Of a DNA stretch of 64,000 nt, positions 32,501 through 45,790 are shown in pieces (position 1 is the first letter of the stretch; the number at the start of each line of letters is the position of its first letter). The position numbers and the translations under genes are program-made. Below the pieces are notes generated by a model. That model saw only the letters and a list, made by a program, of their open reading frames with translations. It searched no databases and was not told the DNA's origin. The stretch is from Balanoglossus misakiensis. Taxonomy: Eukaryota; Hemichordata. The stretch lies in NCBI GenBank assembly GCA_040954595.2, contig CM082586.2, positions 11,222,001-11,286,000 on the forward strand. Reading direction: 5' to 3'.

Positions 32501-35500
32501 AAAATCATCAAAAAATGACAAATTTTCGTCTTTGCAAAATCTCACAATTTCGTCGATTTTTGAAAAAAATCATGTGTGAAAATCATCAAAAAATGACAAA
32601 TTTTCGACTTTGCAAAATCTCAAAATTTCGTCAATTTTTGAAAAAATCATGGGTGAAAATCATCAAAAAATGACAAATTTTCGTCTTTGCAAAATCTCAA
32701 AATTTCGTCCATTTTAAAAAAAAAACGGGGGAAAATCATCAAAAAATGACAAATTTTCGACTTTGCAAAATCTCAAAATTTCGTCGATTTTTGAAAAAAA
32801 ATCATGGGTGAAAATCATCAAAAAATGACAAATTTTCGACTTTGCAAAATCTCAAAATTTCGTCAATTTTTGAAAAAATCATGGGTGAAAATCATCAAAA
32901 AATGACAAATTTTCGTCTTTGCAAAATCTCAAAATTTCGTCGGTTTTTGAGAAATAATATGGGTGAAAATCATCAAAAAATGACAAATTTTTGACTGCAA
33001 AATCTCAAAATTTCGTCGATTTTTGAAAAAAATCATGGGTGAAAATCATCAAAAAATGACAAATTTTCGACTTTGCAAAATCTCAAAATTTCGTCGGTTT
33101 TGAAAAAAATCATGGGTTCGTCGATTTTTTTAAATAAAAACGGGTAAAAATCATCAAAAAATGACAAATGTTCGACTTTGCAAAATCTAAAAATTTCGTC
33201 GATTTTTGAAAAAAAATCATGGGTGAAAATCATCAAAAAATGACAAATTTTCGTCTTTGCAAAATCTCAAAATTTCGTCCATTTTTGAAAAAAAATCATG
33301 GGTAAAAATCATCAAAAATGACAAATTTTCGACTTTGCAAAATCTCAAAATTTTGTTGATTTTTGAAAAAAATCATAGGTGAAAATCATCAAAAAATGAC
33401 AAATTTTCGATTTTGCAAAATCTCAAAATTTCGTCGATTTTTGAAAAAAAACGGGTGAAAATCATCAAAAAATGACACATTTTCGTCGACTTTGCAAAAT
33501 CTCAAAATTTCGTAGATTTTTGAAAAAAATCATGGGGGAAAATCATGAAAAAAATGACAAATTTTCCTCTTTGCAAAATCTCAAAATTTCGTCGATTTTT
33601 AAAAAAAGACGGGTGAAAATCATCAAAAAATAACAAATTTTCGACTTTGCAAAATCTCAAAATTTCGTCCATTTTTGAAAAAAAATCATGGGTGAAAATC
33701 ATCAAAAAATGACACATTTTCGTCGACTTTGCAAAATCTCAAAATTTCGTCGATTTTTGAAAAAAATCATGGGGGAAAATCATGAAAAAATGACAAATTT
33801 TCCTCTTTGCAAAATCTCAAAATTTCGTCGATTTTTAAAAAAAGACATGGGTGAAAATCATCAAAAAATAACAAATTTTCGACTTTGCAAAATCTCAAAA
33901 TTTCGTCCATTTTTGAAAAAAAATCATGGGTAAAAATCATCAAAAAATGACAAATTTTCCTCTTTGCAAAATCTCAAAATTTCGTCGATTTTTGAAAAAA
34001 AATCATGGGTGAAAATCATCAAAAAATGACAAATTTTCGTCTTTGCAAAATCTCAAAATTTCGTCCATTTTTGAAAAAAAATCATGGGTAAAAATCATCA
34101 AAAATGACAAATTTTCGTCTTTGCAAAATCTCAAATTTTCGTCGATTTTTGAAAAAAAATCATGGTTGAAAATCATCAAAAAATGACAAAATTTTCGACT
34201 TTGTAAAATCACAAAATTTCGTCGATTTTGAAAAAAATCATAGGTTCGTCGATTTTTTAAAAAAAAACATGGGTGAAAATCATCAAAAAATGATAAATTT
34301 TCGACTTTGCAAAATCTCAAAATTTCGTCGATTTTTGAAGAAAATCAAGGGTGAAAATCATCAAAAAATGACAAAATTTTCGACTTTGTAAAATCACAAA
34401 ATTACGTCGATTTTGAAACAAATCATAGGTTCGTCGATTTTTTTAAAAAAAACATGGGTGAAAATCATCAAAAAATGACAAATTTTGAAAAAAAAACGGG
34501 TGAAAATCATCAAAAAATGACACATTTACGACTTTGCAAAATCTCAAAATTTCGTCGATTTTTGAAAAAAAACCGGGTGAAAATCATCAAAAAATGACAC
34601 ATTTACGACTTTGCAAAATCTCAAAATTTCGTCGATTTTTGAAAAAAAATCATGGGTTAAAATCATCAAAAAATGACACATTTTCGTCGACTTTGCAAAA
34701 TCTCAAAATTTCGTCGATTTTTGAAAAAAATCATAGGTTCGTCGATTTTTTAAAAAAAAACATGGGTGAAAATCATCACAAAATGACAAATTTTGAAAAA
34801 AAAACGGGTGAAAATCATCAAAAAATGACACATTTACGACTTTGCAAAATCTCAAAATTTCGTCGATTTTTGGAAAAAAACCATGGCTGAAAATCATGAA
34901 AAAATGACTAATTTTCCTCTTTGCAAAATCTCAAAATTTCGTCGATTTTTGAAAAAAAATCATTGGTGAAAATCATCAAAAAATGACAAATTTTCGTCTT
35001 TGCAAAATCTCAAAATTTCGTCCATTTTTGAAAAAAAATCATGGGTAAAAATCATCAAAAATGACAAATTTTCGTCTTTGCAAAATCTCAAATTTTCGTC
35101 GATTTTTGAAAAAAAATCATGGTTGAAAATCATCAAAAAATGACAAAATTTTCGACTTTGTAAAATCACAAAATTTCGTCGATTTTGAAAAAAATCATAG
35201 GTTCGTCGATTTTTTAAAAAAAAAACATGGGTGAAAATCATCAAAAAATGACAAATTTTGAAAAAAAACGGGTGAAAATCATCAAAAAATGACACATTTT
35301 CGTCGACTTTGCAAAATCTCAAAATTTCGTCGATTTTTGAAAAAAATCATGGGGGAAAATCATGAAAAAATGACAAATTTTCCTCTTTGCAAAATCTCAA
35401 AATTTCGTCGTTTTTTAAAAAAAGACATGGGTGAAAATCATCAAAAAATAACAAATTTTCGACTTTGCAAAACCTCAAAATTTCGTCCATTTTTGAAAAA

Positions 35501-38500
35501 AAATCATGGGTAAAAATCATCATAAAATGACAAATTTTCGTCTTTGCAAAATCTCACAATTTCGTCGATTTTTGAAAAAAATCATGTGTGAAAATCATCA
35601 AAAAATGACAAATTTTCGACTTTGCAAAATCTCAAAATTTCGTCAATTTTTGAAAAAATCATGGGTGAAAATCATCAAAAAATAACAAATTTTCGTCTTT
35701 GCAAAATCTCAAAATTTCGTCCATTTAAAAAAAAAAACATGGGGGAAAATCATCAAAAAATGACACATTTACGACTTTGCAAAATCTCAAAATTTCGTCG
35801 ATTTTTGGAAAAAAAACCATGGGTGAAAATCATGAAAAAATGACAAATTTTCCTCTTTGCAAAATCTCAAAATTTCGTCGATTTTTGAAAAAAAATCATG
35901 GGTGAAAATCATCAAAAAATGACAAATCTTCGTCATTGCAAAATCTCAAAATTTCGTCCATTTTTGAAAAAAAATCATGGGTAAAATCATCAAAAATGAC
36001 AAATTTTCGTCTTTGCAAAATCTCAAATTTTCGTCGATTTTTGAAAAAAAATCATGGTTGAAAATCGTCAAAAAATGACAAAATTTTCGACTTTGTAAAA
36101 TCACAAAATTTCGTCGATTTTGAAAAAAATCATAGGTTCGTCGATTTAAAAAAAAAAAAACATGGGTGAAAATCATCAAAAAATGACAAATTTTGAAAAA
36201 AAACGGGTGAAAATCATCAAAAAATGACACATTTTCGTCGTCTTTGCAAAATCTCACAATTTCGTCGATTTTTGAAAAAAATCATGTGTGAAAATCATCA
36301 AAAAATGACAAATTTTCGACTTTGCAAAATCTCAAAATTTCGTCAATTTTTGAAAAAATCATGGGTGAAAATCATCAAAAAATAACAAATTTTCGTCTTT
36401 GCAAAATCTCAAAATTTCGTCAATTTTTGAAAAAATCATGGGTGAAAATCATCAAAAAATGACAAATTTTCGTCTTTGCAAAATCTCAAAATTTCGTCAA
36501 TTTTCAAAAAAAAACATGGGGGAAAATCATCAAAAAATGACAAATGTTCGACTTTGCAAAATCTCAAAATTTCGTCGATTTTTGAAAAAAATCATGGGTG
36601 AAAATCATCAAAAAATGACAAATTTTCGACTTTGCAAAATCTCAAAATTTCGTCAATTTTTGAAAAAATCATGGGTGAAAATCATCAAAAAATGACAAAT
36701 TTTCGTCTTTGCAAAATCTCAAAATTTCGTCGGTTTTTGAAAAATAATATGGGTGAAAATAATCAAAAAATGACAAATTTTTGACTGCAAAATCTCAACA
36801 TTTCGTCGATTTTTGAAAAAAATCATGGGTGAAAATCATCAAAAAATGACAAATTTTCGACTTTGCAAAATCTCAAAATTTCGTCAATTTTTGAAAAAAT
36901 CATGGGTGAAAATCATCACAAAATGACAAATTTTGAAAAAAAACGGGTGAAAATCATCAAAAAATGACAAATTTTCGTCTTTGCAAAATCTCAAAATTTC
37001 GTCCATTTTAAAAAAAAAACGGGGGAAAATCATCAAAAAATGACAAATTTTCGACTTTGCAAAATCTCAAAATTTCGTCAATTTTTGAAAAATCATTGGT
37101 GAAAATCATCAAAAAATGACAAATTTTCGTCTTTGCAAAATCTCAAAATTTCGTCGGTTTTTAAAAAATAATATGGGGGAAAATCATCAAAAAATGACAA
37201 ATTTTTGACTGCAAAATCTCAACATTTAGTCGATTTTTGAAAAAAATCATGGGTGAAAATCATGAAAAAATGACACATTTTGGACTTTGAAAAATCTAAA
37301 AATTTCGTCGATTTTTGAAAAAAAATCATGGGTGAAAATCATCAAAAAATGACACATTTTCGACTTTGCAAAATCTCAACATTTCGTCGATTTTTGAAAA
37401 AAATCATGGGTGAAAATCATCAAAAAATGACAAATTTTCGACTTTGCAAAATCTCACAATTTCGTCGATTTTTGAAAAAATCATGGGTGAAAATCATCAA
37501 AAAATGACAAATTTTCGACTTTGCAAAATCTCAAAATTTCGTCGATTTTGAAAAAAACCATTGGGGGAAAATCATCAAAAAATGACAAATTTTCGATTTT
37601 GCAAAATCTCAAAATTTCGTCGATTTTTGAAAAAAATCAGGGTTGAAAATCATCAAAAAATGACAAAATTTTCGACTTTGCAAAATCACAAAATTTCGTC
37701 GATTTTGAAAAAAATCATAGGTTCGTCGATTTTTAAAAAAAAAACATGGGTGAAAATCATCAAAAAATGACACATTTTCGACTTTGTAAATCTCACAATT
37801 TCGTCGATTTTGAAAAAAATCATAGGTTCGTCGATTTTTTAAAAAAAACATGGGTGAAAATCATCACAAAATGACAAATTTTGAAAAAAAAACGGGTGAA
37901 AATCATCAAAAAATGACAAATTTTCGACTTTGCAAAATCTCAAAATTTCGTCAATTTTTGAAAAAATCATGGGTGAAAATCATCACAAAATGACAAATTT
38001 TGAAAAAAAAACGGGTGAAAATCATCAAAAAATGACAAATTTTCGTCTTTGCAAAATCTCAAAATTTCGTCCATTTTAAAAAAAAAACGGGGGAAAATCA
38101 TCAAAAAATGACAAATTTTCGACTTTGCAAAATCTCAAAATTTCGTCAATTTTTGAAAAAATCATTGGTGAAAATCATCAAAAAATGACAAATTTTCGTC
38201 TTTGCAAAATCTCAAAATTTCGTCGGTTTTTAAAAAATAATATGGGTGAAAATCATCAAAAAATGACAAATTTTCGACTTTGCAAAATCTCAAAATTTCG
38301 TCGGTTTTTGAAAAATAATATGGGTGAAAATCATCAAAAAATGACAAATTTTCGATTTTGCAAAATCTCAAAATTTCGTCCATTTTTGAAAAAAAATCAT
38401 GGGTAAAAATCATCAAAAAATGACAAATTTTCGTCTTTGCAAAATCTCAAAATTTCGTCCATTTAAAAAAAAAACATGGGGGAAAATCATCAAAAAATGA

Positions 38501-40489
38501 CAAATTTTCGACTTTGCAAAATCTCAAAATTTCGTCGATTTTGAAAAAAACCATTGGGGGAAAATCATCAAAAAATGACAAATTATCGACTTTGCAAAAT
38601 CTCACAATTTCGTCAATTTTTGAAAAAAATCATGGGTGAAAATCATCAAAAAATTACAAATTTTCGACTTTGCAAAATCTCAAAATTTCGTCGATTTTTG
38701 TAAAAAATCATTGGTGAAAATCATCAAAAAATGACAAATTTTCGACTTTGCAAAATCTCAAAATTTAGTCGATTTTTGAATAAAAATCATGGGTAAAAAT
38801 CATCAAAAATGACAAATTTTCGTCTTTGCAAAATCTCAAAATTTCGTCGGTTTTTGAAAAATAATATTGGTGAAAATCATCAAAAAATGACAAATTTTCG
38901 ACTTTGCAAAATCTCAAAATTTCGTCGATTTTTGAAAAAAAATCATGGGTGAAAATCATCAAAAAATGACAAATTTTCGTCTTTGCAAAATCTCAAAATT
39001 TCGTCCATTTTTGAATAAAAATCATGGGTAAAAATCATCAAAAATGACAAATTTTCGTCTTTGCAAAATCTCAAATTTTCGTCGATTTTTGAAAAAAAAT
39101 CATGGTTGAAAATCATCAAAAAATGACAAAATTTTCGACTTTGTAAAATCAAAAAATTTCGTCGATTTTGAAAAAAATCATAGGTTCGTCGATTTTTAAA
39201 AAAAAAACATGGGTGAAAATCATCAAAAAATGACAAATTTTCGACTTTGCAAAATCTCAAAATTTCGTCGATTTTTGAAACAAAATCATGGGTGAAAATT
39301 ATCAAAAAATGACACATTTTCGATTATGCAAAATCTCAAAATTTCGTCGATTTTTGAATAAAAATCATAGGTGAAAATCATCAAAAAATGACAAATTTTC
39401 GACTTTGCAAAATCTCAAAATTTCGTCGATTTTTGAAAAAAAATCATGGTGAAAATCATCAAAAAATGACAAATTTTCGACTTTGCAAAATCTCAAAATT
39501 TCGTCGATTTTTGAAAAAAAATCATGGTGAAAATCATCAAAAAATGACAAATTTTCGTCTTTGCAAAATCTCAAAATTTCGTCCATTTTTGAAAAAAAAT
39601 AATGGTTGAAAATCATCAAAAAATGACAAATTTTTGACTTTGCAAAATCTCAAAATTTCGTTCATTTTTAAAAAAAATCATGGGTGAAAATCATCAAAAA
39701 ATGACAAATTTTCGATTATGCAAAATCTCAAAATTTCGTCGATTTTGAAAAAAATCATGGGTTCGTCGATTTTTAAAAAAAAACATTGGTGAAAATCATC
39801 AAAATATGACAAATTTTCGACTTTGCAAAATCTCAAAATTTCGTCGATTTTTGAAAAAATCATGGGTGAAAATCATCAAAAAATGACAAATTTTCAACTT
39901 TGCAAAATCTCAAAATTTCGTCGATTTTTGAAAAAAAATCATGGTGAAAATCATCAAAAAATGACAAAATTTTCGACTTTGTAAAATTACAAAATTTCGT
40001 CGATTTTGAAAAAAATCATAGGTTCGTCGATTTTTAAAAAAAAAACATGGGTGAAAATCATCAAAAAATGACAAAATTTTCGACTTTGTAAAATTACAAA
40101 ATTTCGTCGATTTTGAAAAAAATCATAGGTTCGTCGATTTAAAAAAAAAAAAAACATGGGTGAAAATCATCAAAAAATGACAAATTTTCGACTTTGCAAA
40201 ATCTCAAAATTTCGTCGATTTTTGAAAAAAAATCATGGGTAAAAATCATCAAAAAATGACACATTTTCGATTATGCAAAATCTCAAAATTTCGTCGATTT
40301 TTGAAAAAAAATCATGGGTGAAAATCATGAAAAAATGACACATTTTCGACTTTGAAAAATCTAAAAATTTCGTCGATTTTTGAAAAAAATCATGGGTGAA
40401 AATCATCAAAAAATGACAAATTTTCGACTTTGCAAAATCTCAAAATTTCGTCAATTTTTGAAAAAATCATGGGTAAAAATCATCAAAAA
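29546..40489. repeat. ~78-bp AT-rich satellite array, main block
   Basis: Roughly 140 units with a 77-79-bp period (for example the GGG of ATGGGTG at 29911 and 29989). Consensus words, in order: ATGGGTGAAAATCATCAAAA, TGACAAATTTTCGACTTTGC, AAAATCTCAAAATTTCGTCG, ATTTTTGAAAAAAATC. Variants (CGTCTTTGC, CCTCTTTGC, GGGGGAAAATCATGAAAA, truncated TCATAGGTTCGTCGATTTT units) recur in blocks, so there is higher-order structure. All open frames on either strand here (DENLSFFDDFHP-type or KISKFRRFLKKIMGENHQK-type) are read-through of the repeat. Confidence 0.95.
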
Positions 40490-40642
40490 TAGCGTCAAGG
40501 ACACTGTGGTCCCATTTGAGGATTATGCGGAAACAGTGACACACCAGAATAAAAATTACAGGTGACATTGCAAGCAGATCTGCAAGCAGCAATATCGGGC
40601 CCAAGCCAACATAGCACATAGCAATATAGCAATAAGCATATC

Positions 40643-41560
40643 TGCTCTGGATGCCAAGATATGGAAAAGTAGGTCAAAGGTCACCTGAGGTTATGTAAAA
40701 TTTGGGCAAGAAATTTTGACCCTATACTGGTCCATGTTCAACAAAACCAAACCTATAGCCCTATTGGTTAGCCTGGAATTAGGTATGCACATAATTAATG
40801 AGATATGCAGGTGTCACAGGTGACCCCCAATTTTGGCTTTTCAATTTTAGTCCCAACCCTCCAAACGCCAAGTCTGTACCTGCTCTGGATGCCAAGATAT
40901 GATAAAGTAGGTCAAAGGTCACCTGAGGTCATGCAAAATTTGGGCAAGAAATTTTGACCCTATACTGGTCCATGTTCAACAAAAACCAAACCCGTAGCCC
41001 AATTGGTTAGCCTGGAATTAGGTATGCACATAATTAATGAGATATGCAGGTGTCACAGGTGACCCCCAATTTTGGCTTTTCAATTTTAGTCCCAACCCTC
41101 CAAACGCCAAGTCTGTACCTGCTCTGGATGCCAAGATATGATAAAGTAGGTCAAAGGTCACCTGAGGTCATGCAAAATTTGGGCAAGAAATTTTGACCCT
41201 ATACTGGTCCATGTTCAACAAAAACCAAACCCGCAGCCCAATTGGTTAGCCTGGAATTAGGTATGCACATAATAAATGAGATATGCAGGTGTCACAGGTG
41301 ACCAATATTTTGGCTTTTCAATTTTAGTCCCAACCCTCCAAACGACAAGTCTGTACCTGCTCTGGATGCCGAGATATCTGAAAGTAGGTCAAAGGTCACC
41401 TGAGGTCACCCAAAATTTGGGCAAGAAATTTTGACCCTATACTGGTCCATGTCCCACAAGAACGAAACCTCTAGCCCTATTAGTTAGCCCGGAATTAGGT
41501 ATGCACATAATGCAGGTGTTACAGGTGAGCCCAAAATTTTGCCTTTTATTTTGGCCCCAT
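40643..41560. repeat. ~239-bp tandem repeat, about 3.8 units
   Basis: TGCTCTGGATGCC recurs at 40643, 40881, 41120 and 41358 (periods 238, 239, 238). Each unit contains AGGTCAAAGGTCACCTGAGG, AATTTTGACCCTATACTGGT, GGAATTAGGTATGCACATAA and GCAGGTGTCACAGGTGA. The first block includes AGGTCAAAGGTCA, which is the direct-repeat-1 form of a nuclear-receptor half-site pair. The fourth unit is the most diverged. Confidence 0.9.
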
Positions 41561-41990
41561 TGTGCTCACTGACCAATAGACTTCACTGTACAGCACTATT
41601 GCACAGACCAGAATTCCACGATAAGACGTGGACATAGCTTAACCATAGAGGTATAAGTAAAGGTATAAATTTAATAAAAAGACTAAAAAATTCATAAAAA
41701 ATAAAACATCGATGATATTAACTTAACACTTACAGGTCGATGTGAGGTTGACATATGGTACATGCATACCAATTTTTAAAGCAATCTGACGAGTAGTTGT
41801 TGACTTTCAGAGTTTTGATAAATTTCACATTTTTCCAGCTAATTTGCATATTTTTGGGCCTGGCAACTTCGTTTGGACAAACTCCCATCTACAGCCCAGC
41901 CTACACCTACACACCAAATATTGAGATGATACGCGCAGCGGTTTTCAAGTTTTTGATGTGGACGGACATACAGACATACATCCATACATA

Positions 41991-42025
41991 CATCCATCCA
42001 TCCATCCATCCATCCATCCATCCAT
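41991..42025. repeat. (CATC)n microsatellite
   Basis: About nine CATC units flanked by CATA units sit near the right end of the 1.6-kb insertion. Open frames through it (YIHPSIHPSIHPS) are artefacts. Confidence 0.95.
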
Positions 42026-42091
42026 ACATACATACAGACGCAACCGATCCCATAAGGTCCCATGGTATATATGCCTATACCAATGGGACCT

Positions 42092-45000
42092 AAAAAATGA
42101 CAAATTTTCGTCTTTGCTAAATCTCAAAATTTCGTCGGTTTTTGAAAAATAATATGGGTGAAAATCATCAAAAAATGACAAATTTTCGACTTTGCAAAAT
42201 CTCAAAATTTCGTCGATTTTTGAATAAAAATCATGGGTGAAAATCATCAAAAAATGACACATTTTCGACTTTGCAAAATCTCAACATTTCGTCGATTTTT
42301 GAAAAAAAATCATGGTGAAAATCATCAAAAAATGACAAATTTTCGTCTTTGCAAAATCTCAAAATTTCGTCCATTTTTGAAAAAAAATAATGGTTGAAAA
42401 TCATCAAAAAATGACAAATTTTTGACTTTGCAAAATCTCAAAATTTCGTTCATTTTTAAAAAAAATCATGGGTGAAAATCATCAAAAAATGACAAATTTT
42501 CGATTATGCAAAATCTCAAAATTTCGTCGATTTTGAAAAAAATCATGGGTTCGTCGATTTTTAAAAAAAAACATTGGTGAAAATCATCAAAATATGACAA
42601 ATTTTCGACTTTGCAAAATCTCAAAATTTCGTCGATTTTTGAAAAAATCATGGGTGAAAATCATCAAAAAATGACAAATTTTCAACTTTGCAAAATCTCA
42701 AAATTTCGTCGATTTTTGAAAAAAAATCATGGTGAAAATCATCAAAAAATGACAAAATTTTCGACTTTGTAAAATCACAAAATTTCGTCGATTTTGAAAA
42801 AAATCATAGGTTCGTCTATTTTAAAAAAAAAACATGGTTGAAAATCATCAAAAAATGACAAATTTTCGACTTTGCAAAATCTCAAAATTTCGTCGATTTT
42901 TGAAAAAAAAATCATGGGTGAAAATCATCAAAAAATGACAAATTTTCGTCTTTGCAAAATCTCAAAATTTTGTCCATTTTTGAATAAAAATCATGGGTAA
43001 AAATCATCAAAAATGACAAATTTTCGTCTTTGCAAAATCTCAAATTTTCGTCGATTTTTGAAAAAAAATCATGGTTGAAAATCATCAAAAAATGACAAAA
43101 TTTTCGACTTTGTAAAATCACAAAATTTCGTCGATTTTGAAAAAAATCATAGGTTCGTCGATTTTTAAAAAAAAAACATGGGTGAAAATCATCAAAAAAT
43201 GACAAATTTTCGACTTTGCAAAATCTCAAAATTTCGTCGATTTTTGAAAAAAAATCTTGGGTAAAAATCATCAAAAAATGACACATTTTCGATTATGCAA
43301 AATCTCAAAATTTCGTCGATTTTTGAAAAAAAATCATGGGTGAAAATCATGAAAAAATGACACATTTTCGACTTTGAAAAATCTAAAAATTTCGTCGATT
43401 TTTGAAAAAAAATCATGGGTAAAAATCATCAAAAAATGACAAATTTTCGTCTTTGCAAAATCTTAAAATTTCGTCGATTTTTGAAAAAAATCATGGGTGA
43501 AAATCATCAAAAAATGACAAATTTTCGACTTTGCAAAATCTCAAAATTTCGTCAATTTTTGAAAAAATCATGGGTAAAAATCATCAAAAAATGACAAATT
43601 TTCGTCTTTGCTAAATCTCAAAATTTCGTCGGTTTTTGAAAAATAATATGGGTGAAAATCATCAAAAAATGACAAATTTTCGACTTTGCAAAATCTCAAA
43701 ATTTCGTCGATTTTTGAATAAAAATCATGGGTGAAAATCATCAAAAAATGACACATTTTCGACTTTGCAAAATCTCAACATTTCGTCGATTTTTGAAAAA
43801 AAATCATGGTGAAAATCATCAAAAAATGACAAATTTTCGTCTTTGCAAAATCTCAAAATTTCGTCCATTTTTGAAAAAAAATCATGGGTAAAAATCATCA
43901 AAAAATGACAAATTATCGACTTTGCAGAATCACACAATTTCGTCGATTTTTGAAAAAAATCATGGGTGAAAATCATCAAAAAATTACAAATTTTCGACTT
44001 TGCAAAATCTCAAAATTTCGTCGATTTTTGTAAAAAATCATGGGTGAAAATCATCAAAAAATGACAAATTTTCGACTTTGCAAAATCTCAAAATTTAGTC
44101 GATTTTTGAAAAAAAATCATAGGTGAAAATCATCAAAAAATGACAAATTTTCGACTTTGCAAAATCTCAAAATTTCGTCAATTTTTGAAAAAAATCAGGG
44201 GTAAAAATCATCAAAAAATGACAAATTTTCGTCTTTGCTAAATCTCAAAATTTCGTCTGTCTTTGAAAAATAATATTGGTGAAAATCATCAAAAAATGAC
44301 AAATTTTCGACTTTGCAAAATCTCAAAATTTCGTCCATTTTTGAAAAAAAATCATGGGTAAAAATCATCAAAAAATGACAAATTTTCGTCTTTGCAAAAT
44401 CTCAAAATTTCGTTCATTTTAAAAAAAAAACATGGGGGAAAATCATCAAAAAATGACAAATTTTCGACTTTGCAAAATCTCAAAATTTCGTCGATTTTGA
44501 AAAAAAATAATGGTTGAAAATCATCAAAAAATGACCAATTTTCGACTTTGCAAAATCTCAAAATTTCGTCGATTTTTGAAAAAAAATCATGGGTGAAAAT
44601 CATCAAAAAATGACAAATTTTCGTCTTTGCAAAATCTCAAAATTTCGTCCATTTTTGAATAAAAATCATGGGTAAAAATCATCAAAAATGACAAATTTTC
44701 GTCTTTGCAAAATCTCAAATTTTCGTCGATTTTTGAAAAAAAATCATGGTTGAAAATCATCAAAAAATGACAACATTTTCGACTTTGTAAAATCACAAAA
44801 TTTCGTCGATTTTGAAAAAAATCATAGGTTCGTCGATTTTAAAAAAAAAAACATGGGTGAAAATCATCAAAAAATGACAAATTTTCGACTTTGCAAAATC
44901 TCAAAATTTCGTCGATTTTTGAAAAAAAATCATGGGTGAAAATCATCAAAAAATGACACATTTTCGATTATGCAAAATCTCAAAATTTCGTCGATTTTTG

Positions 45001-45113
45001 AAAAAAAATCATGGGTGAAAATCATCAAAAAATGACAAATTTTCGACTTTGCAAAATCTCAAAATTTCGTCGATTTTTGAAAAAAATCATGGGTGAAAAT
45101 CATCAAAAAATGA
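42092..45113. repeat. ~78-bp AT-rich satellite array, second block
   Basis: This is the same satellite as 29546-40489, about 39 units, in phase with it across the insertion. 42466-42651 is an exact repeat of 39678-39863, and 43568-43756 repeats 42092-42262, which shows higher-order duplication. The array ends abruptly at TGACCATCAACTG, where the 300-bp repeat begins. Confidence 0.95.
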
Positions 45114-45790
45114 CCATCAACTGAGTATCATGCAAATACTCTGTGCACAGTGGGTAAAGACACATTTGGTTTTTTAGGAGACTTTCATCAGTTGTAGTAA
45201 AATACAACGTGACTACACTATATACACCAATGAGAATGGCCATGTAATTCAGAGAGTGCTTGATATTAAAACTGTTTCATAGTTGTGGCCTTTACTGATG
45301 ATAATTAGGTTACCATAGATACAAGCCCAATGCAACATGACAGGGATAAACATATGCAAAGACAAGATTTAACCCCACCTCCATAATCAAAATACTACCA
45401 CAGAGGGCGCTATACTATATGACCATCAACTGAGTATCATTCAAATACTCTGTGCACAGTGGGTAAAGACACATTTGGTTTTTTAGGAGACTTTCACCAG
45501 TTGCAGTAAAATACAACGTGACTACACTATATGCACCAATGAGAATGGCCGTGTAATTCAGAGTGCTTGATATTAAAACTGTTTCAAAGCTGTGGCCTTT
45601 ACTGCTGATAATTAGGTTACCATAGATACAAGTGGAATGGAACCGGACAGGGATAAACATACAAAGGCTAGGTTAACCCCCCCCCCCCCCAAATACTACC
45701 ACAGAGGGCGCTATACTGATCATCAAGTCTGTACCATTGAAATAAATCTGTGCAGAGTGGGTAAATTAGGCATTTGGTTCTTCAGATTTT
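45111..45790. repeat. ~300-bp tandem repeat, 2.2 units
   Basis: The starts TGACCATCAACTGAGTATCA at 45111 and 45420 and the diverged GATCATCAAGTCTGTACC at about 45718 give periods of ~309 and ~298. Units 1 and 2 are about 95% alike by eye. Each ends with ACCACAGAGGGCGCTATACT (45397-45416 and 45698-45717). No coding content. Confidence 0.85.

Larger units (their letters stand above)
40490..42091. mobile_element. 1.6-kb non-autonomous insertion inside the satellite
   Basis: It interrupts a satellite unit exactly: CATCAAAAA before it and AAAAAATGACAAATTTTCG after it. The uninterrupted unit exists at about 43545-43640. The termini are TAGCGTCAAGGACACTGTGG at the left and CCTATACCAATGGGACCT at the right. 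GGTCCCATT near the left end and AATGGGACC at the right end are inverted. The right end also forms its own hairpin (AGGTCCCATGGTATA with TATACCAATGGGACCT). Interior: a ~239-bp tandem repeat and a CATC microsatellite. A copy of the same family lies at 14725-16740. Superfamily undecided. Confidence 0.7.

Noticed and set aside
41797-42093. 98-codon frame with HPSIHPSIHPS run
   Set aside because: It is created by the CATC/CATA microsatellite at the end of the 1.6-kb insertion.
29596-45061. Dozens of 60-124-codon open frames on both strands (SFFDDFHP and KISKFRRFLKK types)
   Set aside because: They are read-through of the 78-bp satellite; 78 is divisible by three, so frames stay open by periodicity. 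No start context, no non-repeat domain.
29546-45113. CRISPR-like periodic array
   Set aside because: Units are contiguous with no unique spacers, and the sequence context is eukaryotic.
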